In this document: piece after piece, positions 6,412 through 7,048 of the stretch
How the letters are laid out: every line of letters starts with the position of its first letter
Numbering within the stretch: position 1 is the first letter of the stretch
From: a bacterium
Lineage (GTDB): Bacteria; Armatimonadota; HRBIN16
Assembly (NCBI GenBank): GCA_025057335.1
Contig: JANWXG010000141.1
Span: 1-7,048 of the forward strand
Reading direction: 5' to 3'
Length of the DNA: 7,048 nt
Notes under the pieces: generated by a model
Database searches by the model: none
What the model was told of the DNA's origin: nothing
Seen by the model: only the letters and a program-made list of their open reading frames with translations
Position numbers and translations under genes: made by a program

Positions 6412-7048
6412 CTAGTCCAAACACCAGAACCGGTTCTGCCCCGCGCTGCTGAAGTTCGGGTCGTTGCCCGTCATCTTCTGCTTGATGATGCGCGAGTCCA
6501 CCACCTTCGCGGTGCCGCTGAGCAGCAGCACGATGTCCTTGCTGCCGTCTGTGGGCAGTCCATCGCGACACTCACGATGGTCGGTCACCCAGGTAACAAT
6601 CGTATTTTCTGGCGGCAGGTTGTACTGCAGCTGGCACATATCGTCCAGCGGACCTGCCGTATTGCTGGTAGGCAAGTAGGGACGGTACAGGCTGTAGTGC
6701 TGCTCGAACACGCCGCTGCCCGGACAGGTCTGCCCGATATCCATGCTATCTAGGGCGTAGTATGGTCGCTGCACCAGTAGACCGTTGATTTCGTTCACTC
6801 GCACATTGGGGTCTTCCGGGTCAGGGAGCAGCACGGTCACCGCCACCCAGACCGTTTTGCTGGTCACAGGATTATTCGGGCTGCGGAAAAGGTTGATGTC
6901 ACGGATATAGCCGTCGTACAGGAAGCCGCCCCGAATACGGTCTGCAGGCACCGCTTGGTTGCCACTGGCAAACTCCACATAACCTAGCAGCGCCTCTGGA
7001 TACACACGGTTATCCAGTTTATACTGCTTGAGCGCTACCTGAATCTGG
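6412..7048 (-). CDS. GspG-like pseudopilin, partial (N-terminus beyond right edge)
   Basis: The frame is open from the right edge to TAG at 6412 (about 212 codons). The GTG at 7005 is internal, because coding continues upstream of it in the same frame. The visible start, QIQVALKQYKLDNRVYPEAL, matches the region just after the membrane helix in GspG-type major pseudopilins (AL-x-x-Y-x-x-D-x-x-x-YP). The prepilin leader and helix, some 40-50 residues, should therefore lie just outside the window. Four cysteines are visible: one in TCPGSG, one in DDMC, one in HREC and one in the final FWCLD. They could form two disulfides. Near the end, DIVLLLSGTAKVVDS sits where many pseudopilins have a VLF-x-DG-x-VK strand, but the DG has become SG. 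The protein is likely a major or minor subunit of the same filament as the three genes downstream, though the 227-nt gap leaves co-transcription open. Confidence 0.8.
   Translation of the reverse strand, partial: QIQVALKQYKLDNRVYPEALLGYVEFASGNQAVPADRIRGGFLYDGYIRDINLFRSPNNPVTSKTVWVAVTVLLPDPEDPNVRVNEINGLLVQRPYYALDSMDIGQTCPGSGVFEQHYSLYRPYLPTSNTAGPLDDMCQLQYNLPPENTIVTWVTDHRECRDGLPTDGSKDIVLLLSGTAKVVDSRIIKQKMTGNDPNFSSAGQNRFWCLD

Noticed and set aside
6412..7005. GTG at 7005 as the start of the right-edge gene
   Set aside because: The frame stays open to the window edge and encodes the GspG-like stretch QIQVALKQYKLDN just upstream of it, so the true start lies outside the window.

Overview
The window is one minus-strand gene cluster, read from the right edge to the left, that encodes type IV pilin-like (pseudopilin) proteins. 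The DNA is GC-rich and almost fully coding. There are no RNA genes, CRISPR arrays, insertion sequences or transposase genes. The two outer genes are cut by the window edges, and two complete genes lie between them.

Layout in transcription order. (1) 7048-6412 is the C-terminal part of a GspG-like pseudopilin with four cysteines; its N-terminal prepilin helix lies beyond the right edge. (2) 6411-6185 is a 227-nt gap with short repeats, a 7-bp stem-loop and a 13-mer typical of dispersed intergenic repeats. (3) 6184-4355 is a PilV/GspI-like minor prepilin of 609 aa. (4) 4309-2447 is a PilW/GspJ-like minor prepilin of 620 aa. (5) 2424-1 is a PilX/GspK-like protein of at least 808 aa that runs off the left edge. 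Genes 3-5 are separated by only 45 and 22 nt, and each has a Shine-Dalgarno sequence, so they are very probably co-transcribed.

Working model. The order V/I, W/J, X/K matches the minor-pilin tip genes of type IV pili (pilV-pilW-pilX) and type II secretion systems (gspI-gspJ-gspK), whose products form the priming or tip complex of the filament. The N-terminal helices here fit those families. The C-terminal domains are several times larger than usual, beta-rich, and carry candidate calcium-binding loops. The most interesting reading is a tip complex with very large exposed domains for adhesion, substrate capture or surface binding. That function is inferred; no assembly ATPase, platform protein or secretin is visible in the window.

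Host. The GC-rich DNA, the oversized beta-rich pseudopilins and the GAGCGCAGCGAAG intergenic motif suggest a diderm, possibly thermophilic environmental bacterium. Armatimonadota is my best but low-confidence guess, because there is no marker gene to support it.
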